This document shows positions 1 through 7,031 of a stretch of 20,118 nt of DNA, in pieces. Where the stretch lies: contig JAENWY010000012.1 in assembly GCA_016649775.1 (NCBI GenBank), forward strand, positions 1-20,118, written 5' to 3'. A model generated the notes under the pieces. The model searched no databases and was not told the origin of the DNA. It worked only from the letters and a program-made list of their open reading frames with translations. Within the stretch, counting starts at the first letter, position 1. Each line of letters opens with the position of its first letter. Source of the DNA: Spirochaetaceae bacterium. Its GTDB lineage: Bacteria > Spirochaetota > Spirochaetia > Sphaerochaetales > Sphaerochaetaceae. The translations under genes were made by a program, and so were the position numbers.

Positions 1-1
1 A

Positions 2-817
2 TTATTTAATTAAGAAAACAAATACAAGTACAATTGATAGTATAATTCTATACCAACCAAATACTGAGAAATCATGATTTCGTACATAAGATACTAGAGA
101 TTTAATAACTAATAGAGATACTAAAAAGGATACTATACTTCCAATAAATAATATGACATATTCTTGTGAATTATAATTAAAACCTAATTTAATTAGTTTC
201 AATAAAGAAGCTCCAAACATAACAGGAATGGCCATAAAAAAACTAAATTTAGCAGCTACAGGTCTATCAATTCCGTTAATAATACCACCAAGAATAGTTG
301 AACCAGATCTAGATGTTCCAGGAACGAGAGCTAAAATTTGGAATAATCCCATAATAAAAGCATCTTTGTAACTCATATCATTAAGAGTTAGAACTCTCAT
401 TTTTACGCCTTCTCTTTTTTTCTCTATAATTACATACAATACACCATAGACAAAAAGTGCAGCTACTATTACTTGCCAAATACTTAAGTACTTTCCAATA
501 ATATTATCTAACATAAAGCCAAATATTGCAGCAGGTATTGTTGCTACAATAACCTTTAGCCAGAGGCTATAAGTATCTTTTTTTTCTTTAGAATTCTTTT
601 TGAAGGAAAAAGGATTAAGAGTTGAAAAATATAGTACTATAACTGCAAGGATTGCTCCTAACTGTATAACTACCATAAATAACTCTTTAAACGAATTACT
701 TACATTAAGTTTTAGAAATTGATCTAACAAAAGTAAGTGCCCGGTACTACTAATAGGAAGCCATTCAGTAATGCCTTCAAGAATACCAAATAAAATGGTT
801 TTAAATATATCTAACAT
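2..817 (-). CDS. uppP: Undecaprenyl-diphosphatase (UppP/BacA)
   Basis: This integral membrane phosphatase converts undecaprenyl diphosphate to the monophosphate, recycling the lipid carrier for peptidoglycan and other envelope glycans. The 271-residue protein is complete, with its stop codon at the very edge of the window, and has the usual family length. The signature glutamate region is present near the N-terminus (E14 and E18 in GILEGITEWLPISSTGH), as is the second signature PGTSRSGST at residues 166-174 with R170. The rest is a series of hydrophobic helices. The start fits the family exactly, since homologues begin a few residues before the EGITEW motif. No Shine-Dalgarno sequence precedes it, and a promoter-like -10 box lies only about 8 nt upstream, so the message may be leaderless. 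It is divergent from the membrane protein gene at 957. The family assignment is secure. Confidence 0.97.
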   Translation of the reverse strand: MLDIFKTILFGILEGITEWLPISSTGHLLLLDQFLKLNVSNSFKELFMVVIQLGAILAVIVLYFSTLNPFSFKKNSKEKKDTYSLWLKVIVATIPAAIFGFMLDNIIGKYLSIWQVIVAALFVYGVLYVIIEKKREGVKMRVLTLNDMSYKDAFIMGLFQILALVPGTSRSGSTILGGIINGIDRPVAAKFSFFMAIPVMFGASLLKLIKLGFNYNSQEYVILFIGSIVSFLVSLLVIKSLVSYVRNHDFSVFGWYRIILSIVLVFVFLIK

Positions 818-825
818 ATTTAAAT

Positions 826-854
826 AATATAATAGATTATTTGAGGTTATACAA
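826..854 (-). promoter_or_regulatory. Predicted sigma-70 promoter of uppP
   Basis: Read on the minus strand, TTGTAT (849-854) and TATATT (826-831) are separated by 17 nt. The expected transcription start falls at about 819, within a few bases of the ATG at 817. This would give a leaderless or almost leaderless uppP message, which agrees with the absence of a Shine-Dalgarno sequence. AT-rich DNA produces such boxes by chance, so this is an inference. Confidence 0.45.
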
Positions 855-956
855 GACTGATTAAATGTACTTTTTTGTACTATTATATTAATAAAATTAT
901 TTAAATTGTTGTGTTTTTAATTAATTGAATCTAAACTATTTTTAAAGGATTTTCAT

Positions 957-1631
957 ATGAATAAAATAAAAGAAGAAATTCTTAATAGGATTGATATTAC
1001 AGAAGAAGAAGCCTGTTTATTAGATTTAGATAGAGTTGATTTAAATTTTAAAGAACTTGAATGTTTAGAAAATAATTTAGATAAATATAATATGGAATGG
1101 GTATTTAATTATGCTCACAATATAATATCTGATTTATTTGAGCATGAAATAAAAGACAAATTTATAGCTTTACAAAATAACACTGAAGCAGTATCTATTG
1201 AATCAGAAGCTAATTTTTTGCTTAAAAAAGTTGCCTTTTCAGTAAAAAAGAATAAAAGAGATTTTTATAAAGGTCAATTTATCATAGTCTTAGGAGAAAT
1301 ACTATTATCTTTCATAGTTATTATGATATTGAATATAATGACCACTTATTTTCTAGATCACTATGCAGAATTAATTAATGCTACTATCATTGTTGCAATC
1401 TTTTCATTATTTAAAATATTTATTGAAAAAAACTATGTTTCTAGAATTAATAAAAGAAAACAAAAAAGCTTCTTCAAAAAATCTATCCATAGTGCAAGAA
1501 AATCCTTTATCCAAATGTTTATTTTTTATATTAAAATAAGTCGATTTGATATAGAACACAGGAATGATACTAAGGAAGTTAGACGAAAACAGGCTCTATT
1601 ATTTATCAAAAAAAACCATCCGAAGATATAA
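957..1631 (+). CDS. Unrecognised membrane protein with two predicted helices
   Basis: I do not recognise this 224-residue protein. It has three visible parts. Residues 1-100 are soluble, charged and rich in acidic residues, probably mainly helical. Two strongly hydrophobic segments follow at about 107-131 and 138-156, separated by a short polar turn, which suggests a helical hairpin in the inner membrane. The C-terminal 65 residues are very basic, with lysine and arginine clusters around 164-182 and 209-219, so both ends are probably cytoplasmic. There is no signal peptide and no cysteine pair or catalytic motif that I can name. The ATG at 957 has AAAGGA at 944-949, a good spacing. The gene opens the plus-strand block leading to trmL, with an 85-bp gap after it. 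Codon and base use look like the neighbours, so it is probably native rather than acquired. Confidence 0.8.
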   Translation: MNKIKEEILNRIDITEEEACLLDLDRVDLNFKELECLENNLDKYNMEWVFNYAHNIISDLFEHEIKDKFIALQNNTEAVSIESEANFLLKKVAFSVKKNKRDFYKGQFIIVLGEILLSFIVIMILNIMTTYFLDHYAELINATIIVAIFSLFKIFIEKNYVSRINKRKQKSFFKKSIHSARKSFIQMFIFYIKISRFDIEHRNDTKEVRRKQALLFIKKNHPKI

Positions 1632-1658
1632 GAAATATAAGTTTATAATAATTAGATA

Positions 1659-1673
1659 TAGTATTGAATACTA
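1659..1673. repeat. 15-bp odd palindrome upstream of trmL
   Basis: TAGTATT and AATACTA flank a single central G, forming a perfect dyad. It overlaps a possible -35 box (TTGAAT, 1664-1669) that would pair with a weak -10 (TAAATT, 1688-1693) ahead of trmL. It could be an operator or a chance feature of AT-rich DNA. Confidence 0.3.
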
Positions 1674-1716
1674 AAACTATTACATGGTAAATTTATAATA
1701 AAAAAGGAGATATTAA

Positions 1717-2226
1717 ATGGCACTTCATATAGTATTATTCGAACCTGAAATACCTCAAAACACAGGGAACATTGCAAGAACATGCGCAGTTATAGGAGCA
1801 TCTCTTGATTTAGTATATCCTCTTGGTTTTAATATTGATGAAAAACATGTTAAAAGAGCAGGCCTTGATTACTGGAACAAACTTAATATTACTAAATGGA
1901 AATCAATTAGTGAATTTATTGAAGCTAAAAAAAATGAAAGATTATTCATGTTTACAACAAAAGCTCCCCGATCTTATCATCAAGTTGATTACACAGGTCC
2001 TGGTGATGTTTACCTCATCTTTGGAAAAGAAACAAAAGGTATTCCTGAAGAAGTATTAATAGAATTTGAAGAAGATTGTGTTAAAATTCCTATGAGAGAA
2101 GAAACACGATCTCTTAACTTATCCAATAGCGTTGCTATTGCAGCATATGAATATTTACGTCAATTAGATTTTCCTGGCCTCAGTGAAACAGGTCACCTAC
2201 ATAATCTACATTGGAAAGACGAATAA
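1717..2226 (+). CDS. trmL: tRNA (cytidine/uridine-34 2'-O)-methyltransferase, TrmL type
   Basis: This SPOUT-family (SpoU) enzyme uses S-adenosylmethionine to methylate the ribose of the wobble nucleotide, classically in tRNA-Leu isoacceptors. At 169 residues it has the size of the minimal TrmL/YibK type, which lacks an added RNA-binding domain. The three conserved motifs are clear: NTGNIAR at 15-21, FGKETKGIP at 102-110, and SLNLSNSVAI at 132-141 at the end of the trefoil knot that binds the cofactor. An excellent ribosome binding site (AAGGAG at about 1704-1709) fixes the ATG at 1717. It lies between the membrane protein gene and proC. The proC start at 2247 is only 20 bp beyond its stop, so the two are probably cotranscribed. 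The CspR/YibK grouping is secure; the exact tRNA target is inferred from the family. Confidence 0.95.
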   Translation: MALHIVLFEPEIPQNTGNIARTCAVIGASLDLVYPLGFNIDEKHVKRAGLDYWNKLNITKWKSISEFIEAKKNERLFMFTTKAPRSYHQVDYTGPGDVYLIFGKETKGIPEEVLIEFEEDCVKIPMREETRSLNLSNSVAIAAYEYLRQLDFPGLSETGHLHNLHWKDE

Positions 2227-2246
2227 ATTTAAAGGAAGTATTATTA

Positions 2247-3143
2247 ATGTTAAAACTAACAATTGAAGGAAGAGTAGAAGACCAACAGTATATAAGCTAT
2301 GATTATGTTGCTATGACTACTATTAGTTTTATTGGTTTAGGAAACATGGGATCAGCTATTGCAAAAGCAATTTCTAATCAAATTAAAGAAGATGGAACTA
2401 GCTATAATATAGGAATCTATGACAAGTCCGACGCTGTTGTTAATAACTTAGCTGCTGATTTAAAGAAAAATGGCACATTCTATGTTAGATATAAGAGCAT
2501 TTCCGATTTAGTTGAGAAAAGCAATATAGTTGTTTTATGTGTAAAACCTCAAATATTAGCATCTATATATCCTGAAATTAAAACTGCAAATAAAAATAAT
2601 TCAAAATTTATTTCTATTGCTGCAGGTGTTAATACAAAAACTCTTTGTGAAAATTTAGATACTAAAAACATTGTTCGTTTTATGCCAAACATTGCAGCTA
2701 AAGCATCTTCAGCTATTACAGCAGTAGCTGCAGCTACGGATTGTTGCGATGAACACTATAAAAATGCCATGGAAATTGCTAAAACCGTTGGTGGGGCTTT
2801 TGTTTTAGATGAAGATAAATTCTCAGCATTTATTGGTATCAGTGGTTCTGCAATAGCTTATGTATTTGATTTTGTACATGCAATCGCATTAGGTGGAACA
2901 CGTGAGGGAATTCCTTATGATAAAAGTGTAGAAATTGCATTCCAAACAATGGAATCAGCAATTGCATTATATAATTTAGAAAAAGAAAACCCAATTAGCT
3001 TAATGACTAAAGTATGCTCAGCAGGTGGGACTACAATTGAAGGTGTAAAAGCTCTTAGTGAAGGTAACTTTGAAAATACAATCATTAATGCAGTAAGCGC
3101 AGCAACAAAAAAATCAAAAGAATTAGAAAAAAAGAATGTTTAA
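2247..3143 (+). CDS. proC: Pyrroline-5-carboxylate reductase
   Basis: This enzyme performs the last step of proline synthesis, the NAD(P)H-dependent reduction of 1-pyrroline-5-carboxylate. With the start used here it has 298 residues. The Rossmann nucleotide-binding loop FIGLGNMGSAIA is at 28-39, VKPQ at 99-102, MPN at 146-148, and the C-terminal helical substrate region includes SGSAIAYVF (199-207) and CSAGGTTIEGV (257-267). I chose ATG 2247 because AAAGGAAG at 2231-2238 is well spaced from it. An ATG at 2313 would give a more typical 276-residue protein starting just before the Rossmann strand, but it has no ribosome binding site. The open frame also runs upstream to 2211 inside trmL without support. 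The result is an unusual 22-residue N-terminal extension. The proA and proB genes that feed this step lie in a separate block at 8755-11298. Confidence 0.95.
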   Translation: MLKLTIEGRVEDQQYISYDYVAMTTISFIGLGNMGSAIAKAISNQIKEDGTSYNIGIYDKSDAVVNNLAADLKKNGTFYVRYKSISDLVEKSNIVVLCVKPQILASIYPEIKTANKNNSKFISIAAGVNTKTLCENLDTKNIVRFMPNIAAKASSAITAVAAATDCCDEHYKNAMEIAKTVGGAFVLDEDKFSAFIGISGSAIAYVFDFVHAIALGGTREGIPYDKSVEIAFQTMESAIALYNLEKENPISLMTKVCSAGGTTIEGVKALSEGNFENTIINAVSAATKKSKELEKKNV

Positions 3144-3230
3144 CTAACTTTTATCTAGTACTTTTAACAAATAAATTTTAAAATAAATTAATATAATTTA
3201 ATAAATGATTGCATTCTAAAGGAAATAATT

Positions 3231-4511
3231 ATGATAGATTTGAAAGAAATCAAAAGCAGAAATGAAGAAATTACTGCTAACATTAAAAACAGATTCATGA
3301 ATGTTCAACTAGATCAAGTTTTAGAACTTCAAGAACAAAGAGCTCTTCTCTTAAGTGAAACCGAAGATCTAAGAGCTGCTCGAAATGCTAATGCATCAAA
3401 GATGAAAGACAAAATGGACAAAGATGCCAGAGCTGAATTAATATCTCAAGGCAAAGATTTGAAAATTAAAATTTCTAAAGTTGAAAAAAAATTAGCTGAA
3501 GTTGAAGATGCATATTTCACATTAGGGGCAACAATTCCTAACTATGCGCATCCTGAGGCTCCAGTTGGTAAAGAAGATAAGGATAACTTAGCTGTAAAAT
3601 TTTTTGGAGAACCTACAAAATTTAATTTTAAACCTTTAGATCATGTACAGATTGGTGAAAATCTAGATTTAATTGATTTTGATAAGGGTACAAAAGTATC
3701 TGGTGCAAAATCATATTATTTAAAGAATAAAGCAGTAATATTACAAATGGCTATTGAAAGATATGCTATGGACATTGTTATTAAACACGGATTTACTCCA
3801 TTTATCACACCTGATATTGCTAAAGAAGAAATCTTAAAAGGTATTGGATTTAATCCACGTGGAGCAGAATCAAATATTTATACAATTGAAGGTACTGATA
3901 CTTGCTTAGTAGGTACAGCTGAAATAACTCTTGGTGGATACTATCAAGGTGAAATTTTAGAAAAAAAAGATTTACCCATTAAAATGACTGGTTTATCTCA
4001 TTGTTTCCGTCGTGAAGCAGGTGGTGCTGGTCAATATTCAAAAGGGCTTTATAGAGTACACCAATTCTCTAAATTAGAAATGTTTATTATTTGTTTACCT
4101 GAACAGAGTGATGAATTCCATAAGAACATATTAGCTATTGAAGAAGAAATTTTCCAAGGATTAGGCATTTCTTATAGAGTTGTAGATACGTGTACTGGCG
4201 ATTTAGGTGCTCCTGCATATCGTAAATTTGACATTGAAGCTTGGATGCCAGGTCGTGGTGATTCAGGTGAATATGGAGAGGTTACAAGTACATCTAACTG
4301 TACAGATTATCAATCAAGATCACTACAAATTCGTTATAGAGATGAAGAGGGCAAACCACAATTTGTTCATATGCTAAACGGTACAGCTGTAGCTTTATCT
4401 AGAGCGATGGTAGCAATACTTGAAAATTACCAATGTGAAGATGGTTCAATTAAAATGCCTAAGGCATTAATTCCTTACACTGGTTTTGATGCTATTGAAG
4501 CAATTAAATAA
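3231..4511 (+). CDS. serS: Seryl-tRNA synthetase
   Basis: This class II aminoacyl-tRNA synthetase charges tRNA-Ser (and tRNA-Sec where present) in the cytoplasm. Its length of 426 residues is normal. Residues 1-105 form the N-terminal coiled-coil arm that grips the long variable arm of tRNA-Ser, visible as lysine- and glutamate-rich heptads. The catalytic core follows: TAEITLGGYY at 229-238 (the serine pocket), class II motif 2 around HCFRREAGGAG (257-267) and GLYRVHQFSKLEMF (272-285), and motif 3 around NGTAVALSRAMVAILENY (383-400). The ATG at 3231 is preceded by AAAGGA with good spacing. The text around GLYRVHQF and NCTDYQSRSLQIRYR (356-370) differs from the usual GLIRQHQF and NCxDFQARRMxxR form of well-studied bacteria. 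It is followed after 10 bp by pncB and is probably cotranscribed with it. Confidence 0.98.
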   Translation: MIDLKEIKSRNEEITANIKNRFMNVQLDQVLELQEQRALLLSETEDLRAARNANASKMKDKMDKDARAELISQGKDLKIKISKVEKKLAEVEDAYFTLGATIPNYAHPEAPVGKEDKDNLAVKFFGEPTKFNFKPLDHVQIGENLDLIDFDKGTKVSGAKSYYLKNKAVILQMAIERYAMDIVIKHGFTPFITPDIAKEEILKGIGFNPRGAESNIYTIEGTDTCLVGTAEITLGGYYQGEILEKKDLPIKMTGLSHCFRREAGGAGQYSKGLYRVHQFSKLEMFIICLPEQSDEFHKNILAIEEEIFQGLGISYRVVDTCTGDLGAPAYRKFDIEAWMPGRGDSGEYGEVTSTSNCTDYQSRSLQIRYRDEEGKPQFVHMLNGTAVALSRAMVAILENYQCEDGSIKMPKALIPYTGFDAIEAIK

Positions 4512-4521
4512 GGATACACAT

Positions 4522-6003
4522 ATGAAAGTTAGTGCACTTACAACAGATTTCTATGAGTTAACAATGATGCAGGGATTTTTTAAATCAAATTATAATCCCC
4601 AAGTAGTATTTGACATGTTTTTTAGAACAAATCCTTTCAATGGAGGTTATGCACTGTTTGCAGGACTTGATTCTATCTTAGAAAAATTAGAAAACTTTGA
4701 ATTCGATGAAAGTGATATTGAATATTTAAAATCACTTAATAAATTTGATAATAATTTTCTAAAATATTTAAGTACATATAAATTCACTGGTGATATTTAT
4801 GCATTTGATGAGGGCCAAGTAGTTTTTGCTGGTGAGCCACTAATGAGAATCCATACCACATTGATAGATGCTCAATTAATTGAGGGTCTACTTCTAAATA
4901 CTGTTAATTTTCAAACACTTATTGCAACTAAAGCATCTCGTATGGTCATTGCTAGTAAGGGTGGAGAGATTATGGAATTTGGTCTTAGAAGAGCTCAAGG
5001 TGAAGATGGTGCATTAAGTGCAGCTAGAGCTTCCTTTATTGGAGGAACAAGCGTAACTAGTAATACAATTGCAGGTAAAAAGTTTGGAATTCCAGTTTCA
5101 GGAACGATGGCTCACTCTTGGATTATGAGTTTTGACTCTGAATTAGAATCTTTTAGAATCTTTGCAAAATACTATCCTGATAATGCAATTCTTTTGATTG
5201 ATACTTACGATACTTTAGGGAGTGGTATTGATAATGCGATAATTGTTGGATTGGAACAGAAGAAAATTGGAAAAAAAATTGGGGTTAGAATTGATAGTGG
5301 TGATATGAGTTATCTTCCACGACAAATTAGAGCTAGACTAGACTCTTCTGGATTAACAGATGCTATTATTTGTGTATCAAATGATATGACTGAAGAAATT
5401 ATTTCAGCACTAATATCAGATGAAGCTCCAATTAATTCTTGGGGAATAGGAACTAACTTAGTAACTGGAGGTTTTCAATCATCTTTAAATGGGGTTTATA
5501 AACTCTGTGCGAAGAAAGGTACTGATGGTAAATATATACCAACAATGAAAATTTCCAATAGTTTTGGTAAAACTACTAACCCTGGTATAAAACAGGTTTA
5601 TAGATTTATTGACGATGAAAATGGTCCTATAGCTGATTTGATTACTCTTAATGATGAAAAAATTAAGCCTAATAAAGAATATACATTCTACCACCCTTTC
5701 TCTGATTCAGATTTTTTTAAATTAAAAGAAAACCGTTATACAAAATGTATTCCTCTATTAACTAAGAAAATGAAAGAAGGTAAAAGATGTGGTGAGATAA
5801 AAACTCTTACTGAATTACAAGCTTATGCAAAAGCTAATCTAAACAACTTTCATAAATCTTATAAACGTCAAATTAACCCACATATTTATAAAGTTTCTCT
5901 ATCAAAGAAATTGAGAAATCAAAAGAAAGATTTAATTACTCAAGAAAGAGATCAAGAAATTAAAGAAGATAATAATGCTAACGATATTCATAAGAAGCAA
6001 TAA
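4522..6003 (+). CDS. pncB: Nicotinate phosphoribosyltransferase
   Basis: This enzyme makes nicotinate mononucleotide from nicotinate and PRPP with ATP hydrolysis, the Preiss-Handler entry to NAD salvage. The protein has 493 residues, typical of the longer bacterial NAPRTase group. Visible motifs are TDFYELTMMQGFF (8-20), the substrate loop EFGLRRAQG (152-160), SGTMAHSW (193-200) with the histidine (H198) expected to be phosphorylated during the cycle, LLIDTYDT (224-231), and the phosphate-binding RIDSGD (256-261). The family ending NPHIYKVSLS is followed by about 30 mostly charged residues. ATG 4522 is chosen because TAAGGA (4509-4514) lies just upstream and homologues begin near the TDFYELTM motif. 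The open frame extends to 4486 inside serS without support. A hairpin terminator follows at 6031-6080. Confidence 0.96.
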   Translation: MKVSALTTDFYELTMMQGFFKSNYNPQVVFDMFFRTNPFNGGYALFAGLDSILEKLENFEFDESDIEYLKSLNKFDNNFLKYLSTYKFTGDIYAFDEGQVVFAGEPLMRIHTTLIDAQLIEGLLLNTVNFQTLIATKASRMVIASKGGEIMEFGLRRAQGEDGALSAARASFIGGTSVTSNTIAGKKFGIPVSGTMAHSWIMSFDSELESFRIFAKYYPDNAILLIDTYDTLGSGIDNAIIVGLEQKKIGKKIGVRIDSGDMSYLPRQIRARLDSSGLTDAIICVSNDMTEEIISALISDEAPINSWGIGTNLVTGGFQSSLNGVYKLCAKKGTDGKYIPTMKISNSFGKTTNPGIKQVYRFIDDENGPIADLITLNDEKIKPNKEYTFYHPFSDSDFFKLKENRYTKCIPLLTKKMKEGKRCGEIKTLTELQAYAKANLNNFHKSYKRQINPHIYKVSLSKKLRNQKKDLITQERDQEIKEDNNANDIHKKQ

Positions 6004-6030
6004 CATTATAAATTCTTAAATATATTATGT

Positions 6031-6080
6031 ATGGAGCTATGATTTATCTAAATAAAGATAATATCTAGTTCCATTTTTTT
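6031..6080 (+). terminator. Intrinsic terminator after pncB
   Basis: The arms 6031-6049 and 6055-6073 can pair over about 18 bp with one G-U pair and single-base bulges. They enclose a short A/T loop and are followed immediately by seven Ts (6074-6080). It lies 27 bp after the pncB stop and closes the plus-strand block. Confidence 0.85.
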
Positions 6081-6354
6081 CTTCCTATATAAATAGTTTT
6101 ACACATTTTATTCAATGTTCACTACTTAAGGAAAGGCATTTGAGTTCTAGATTCAATAATCTGCAAAAAGACAGACAAATCTTAACTTTTTAGGGAAACA
6201 ATACCTAAAATTGAGAGAAATTAACTTAAGTTTTGAACAGTACTTTTTATTATCTAATCCTTTAAAATTTAACCGCAGGAGGTAATGAAGCCTCAATTTT
6301 GCTTTAAAATAAAAATCTTCCTGAATTGATAGACTAACTATGAAAATTATAAGA
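6081..6354. other. Unassigned spacer between convergent pncB and engB
   Basis: I find no convincing gene or RNA family here. Visible structure includes a 7-bp hairpin (TTTTAGG at 6188-6194 with CCTAAAA at 6204-6210) and a perfect 10-bp palindrome AACTTAAGTT at 6223-6232. There is also a GAGG/CCTC mini-hairpin near 6280-6295 that contains an AGGAGG run. None has the T-tract expected of an engB terminator on the minus strand. The segment does not match tmRNA, SRP RNA, RNase P RNA or 6S RNA by eye. Confidence 0.4.
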
Positions 6355-6963
6355 TTATATTATTAGTTTAGCTCGTCTATAAATTTCTGTTTGAAGTTCT
6401 ACTTTACCCAATCCTGTTTTAATTGAAAAGGGAATAAATTTAGTTCCTTCTCTAAAAATTGGATTAGTTTGTAATTTAGTAAGAGCTTTTTGAAATTCAA
6501 GTTTCTTTAACTTATCAGACTTAGTTGCTACAATTATATATGGTAAGTTAAGATTATTCATAAAATTAATCATACCTTTATCATCTACAGTTGGTCCAAT
6601 TTTTAAATCAACTAATTGAATAATAGAACAAAGTTTATCAATATTAGGATTTTGAGTAAAATAACTATCAGTTACAGAAGCCCACTGTTTTTTATCCTTA
6701 CCACCTCTTTTAGCATAACCATAACCAGGTAAATCAACTAAATAAAGTTTATCATCTACGTTAAAAAAATTAACTGTAATTGTATGACCAGGATTAGAAC
6801 TAACTTTAGCAATAGCCTTTCTTTCTAATAATGAGTTAATTAGAGAGCTCTTTCCTACATTTGATCTCCCTGAAAATGCAAATTGATATAAAGGGTCATC
6901 TATAAATTGTTCTTTTGTACCTGCAACTTGAGCAAGTGTTATATTGTGTAAATTTGGTTTCAA
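6355..6963 (-). CDS. engB: Ribosome biogenesis GTP-binding protein EngB/YsxC
   Basis: This small GTPase assists late assembly of the large ribosomal subunit and is often essential. At 202 residues it is a single G domain of normal size. The G motifs are all visible: G1 GRSNVGKS (32-39), G2 threonine T61, G3 DLPGYGYAKR (77-86, the characteristic EngB form), G4 TKSD (147-150) and a G5-like SIKTGLG (180-186). The start is TTG at 6961-6963. It is placed there because a strong GGAGGA (6968-6973) lies 4 nt upstream and the sequence matches the family from that point; no ATG occurs until far inside the domain. It is the last gene of the minus-strand proA cluster, 68 bp after the amidase gene. It converges on pncB. 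Confidence 0.97.
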   Translation of the reverse strand: MKPNLHNITLAQVAGTKEQFIDDPLYQFAFSGRSNVGKSSLINSLLERKAIAKVSSNPGHTITVNFFNVDDKLYLVDLPGYGYAKRGGKDKKQWASVTDSYFTQNPNIDKLCSIIQLVDLKIGPTVDDKGMINFMNNLNLPYIIVATKSDKLKKLEFQKALTKLQTNPIFREGTKFIPFSIKTGLGKVELQTEIYRRAKLII

Positions 6964-7031
6964 GGTATCCTCCGTAAATTCTTAGACACAATATACTCAA
7001 ACATAGAGCCTAGTCAAGGAGTATAAATCAG

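Noticed and set aside
6285..6329. A 14-codon ATG reading frame preceded by AGGAGG in the pncB-engB gap
   Set aside because: The AGGAGGT run ends only 1 nt before the ATG, too close for normal initiation. There is no promoter with proper spacing, and the peptide has no recognisable feature.
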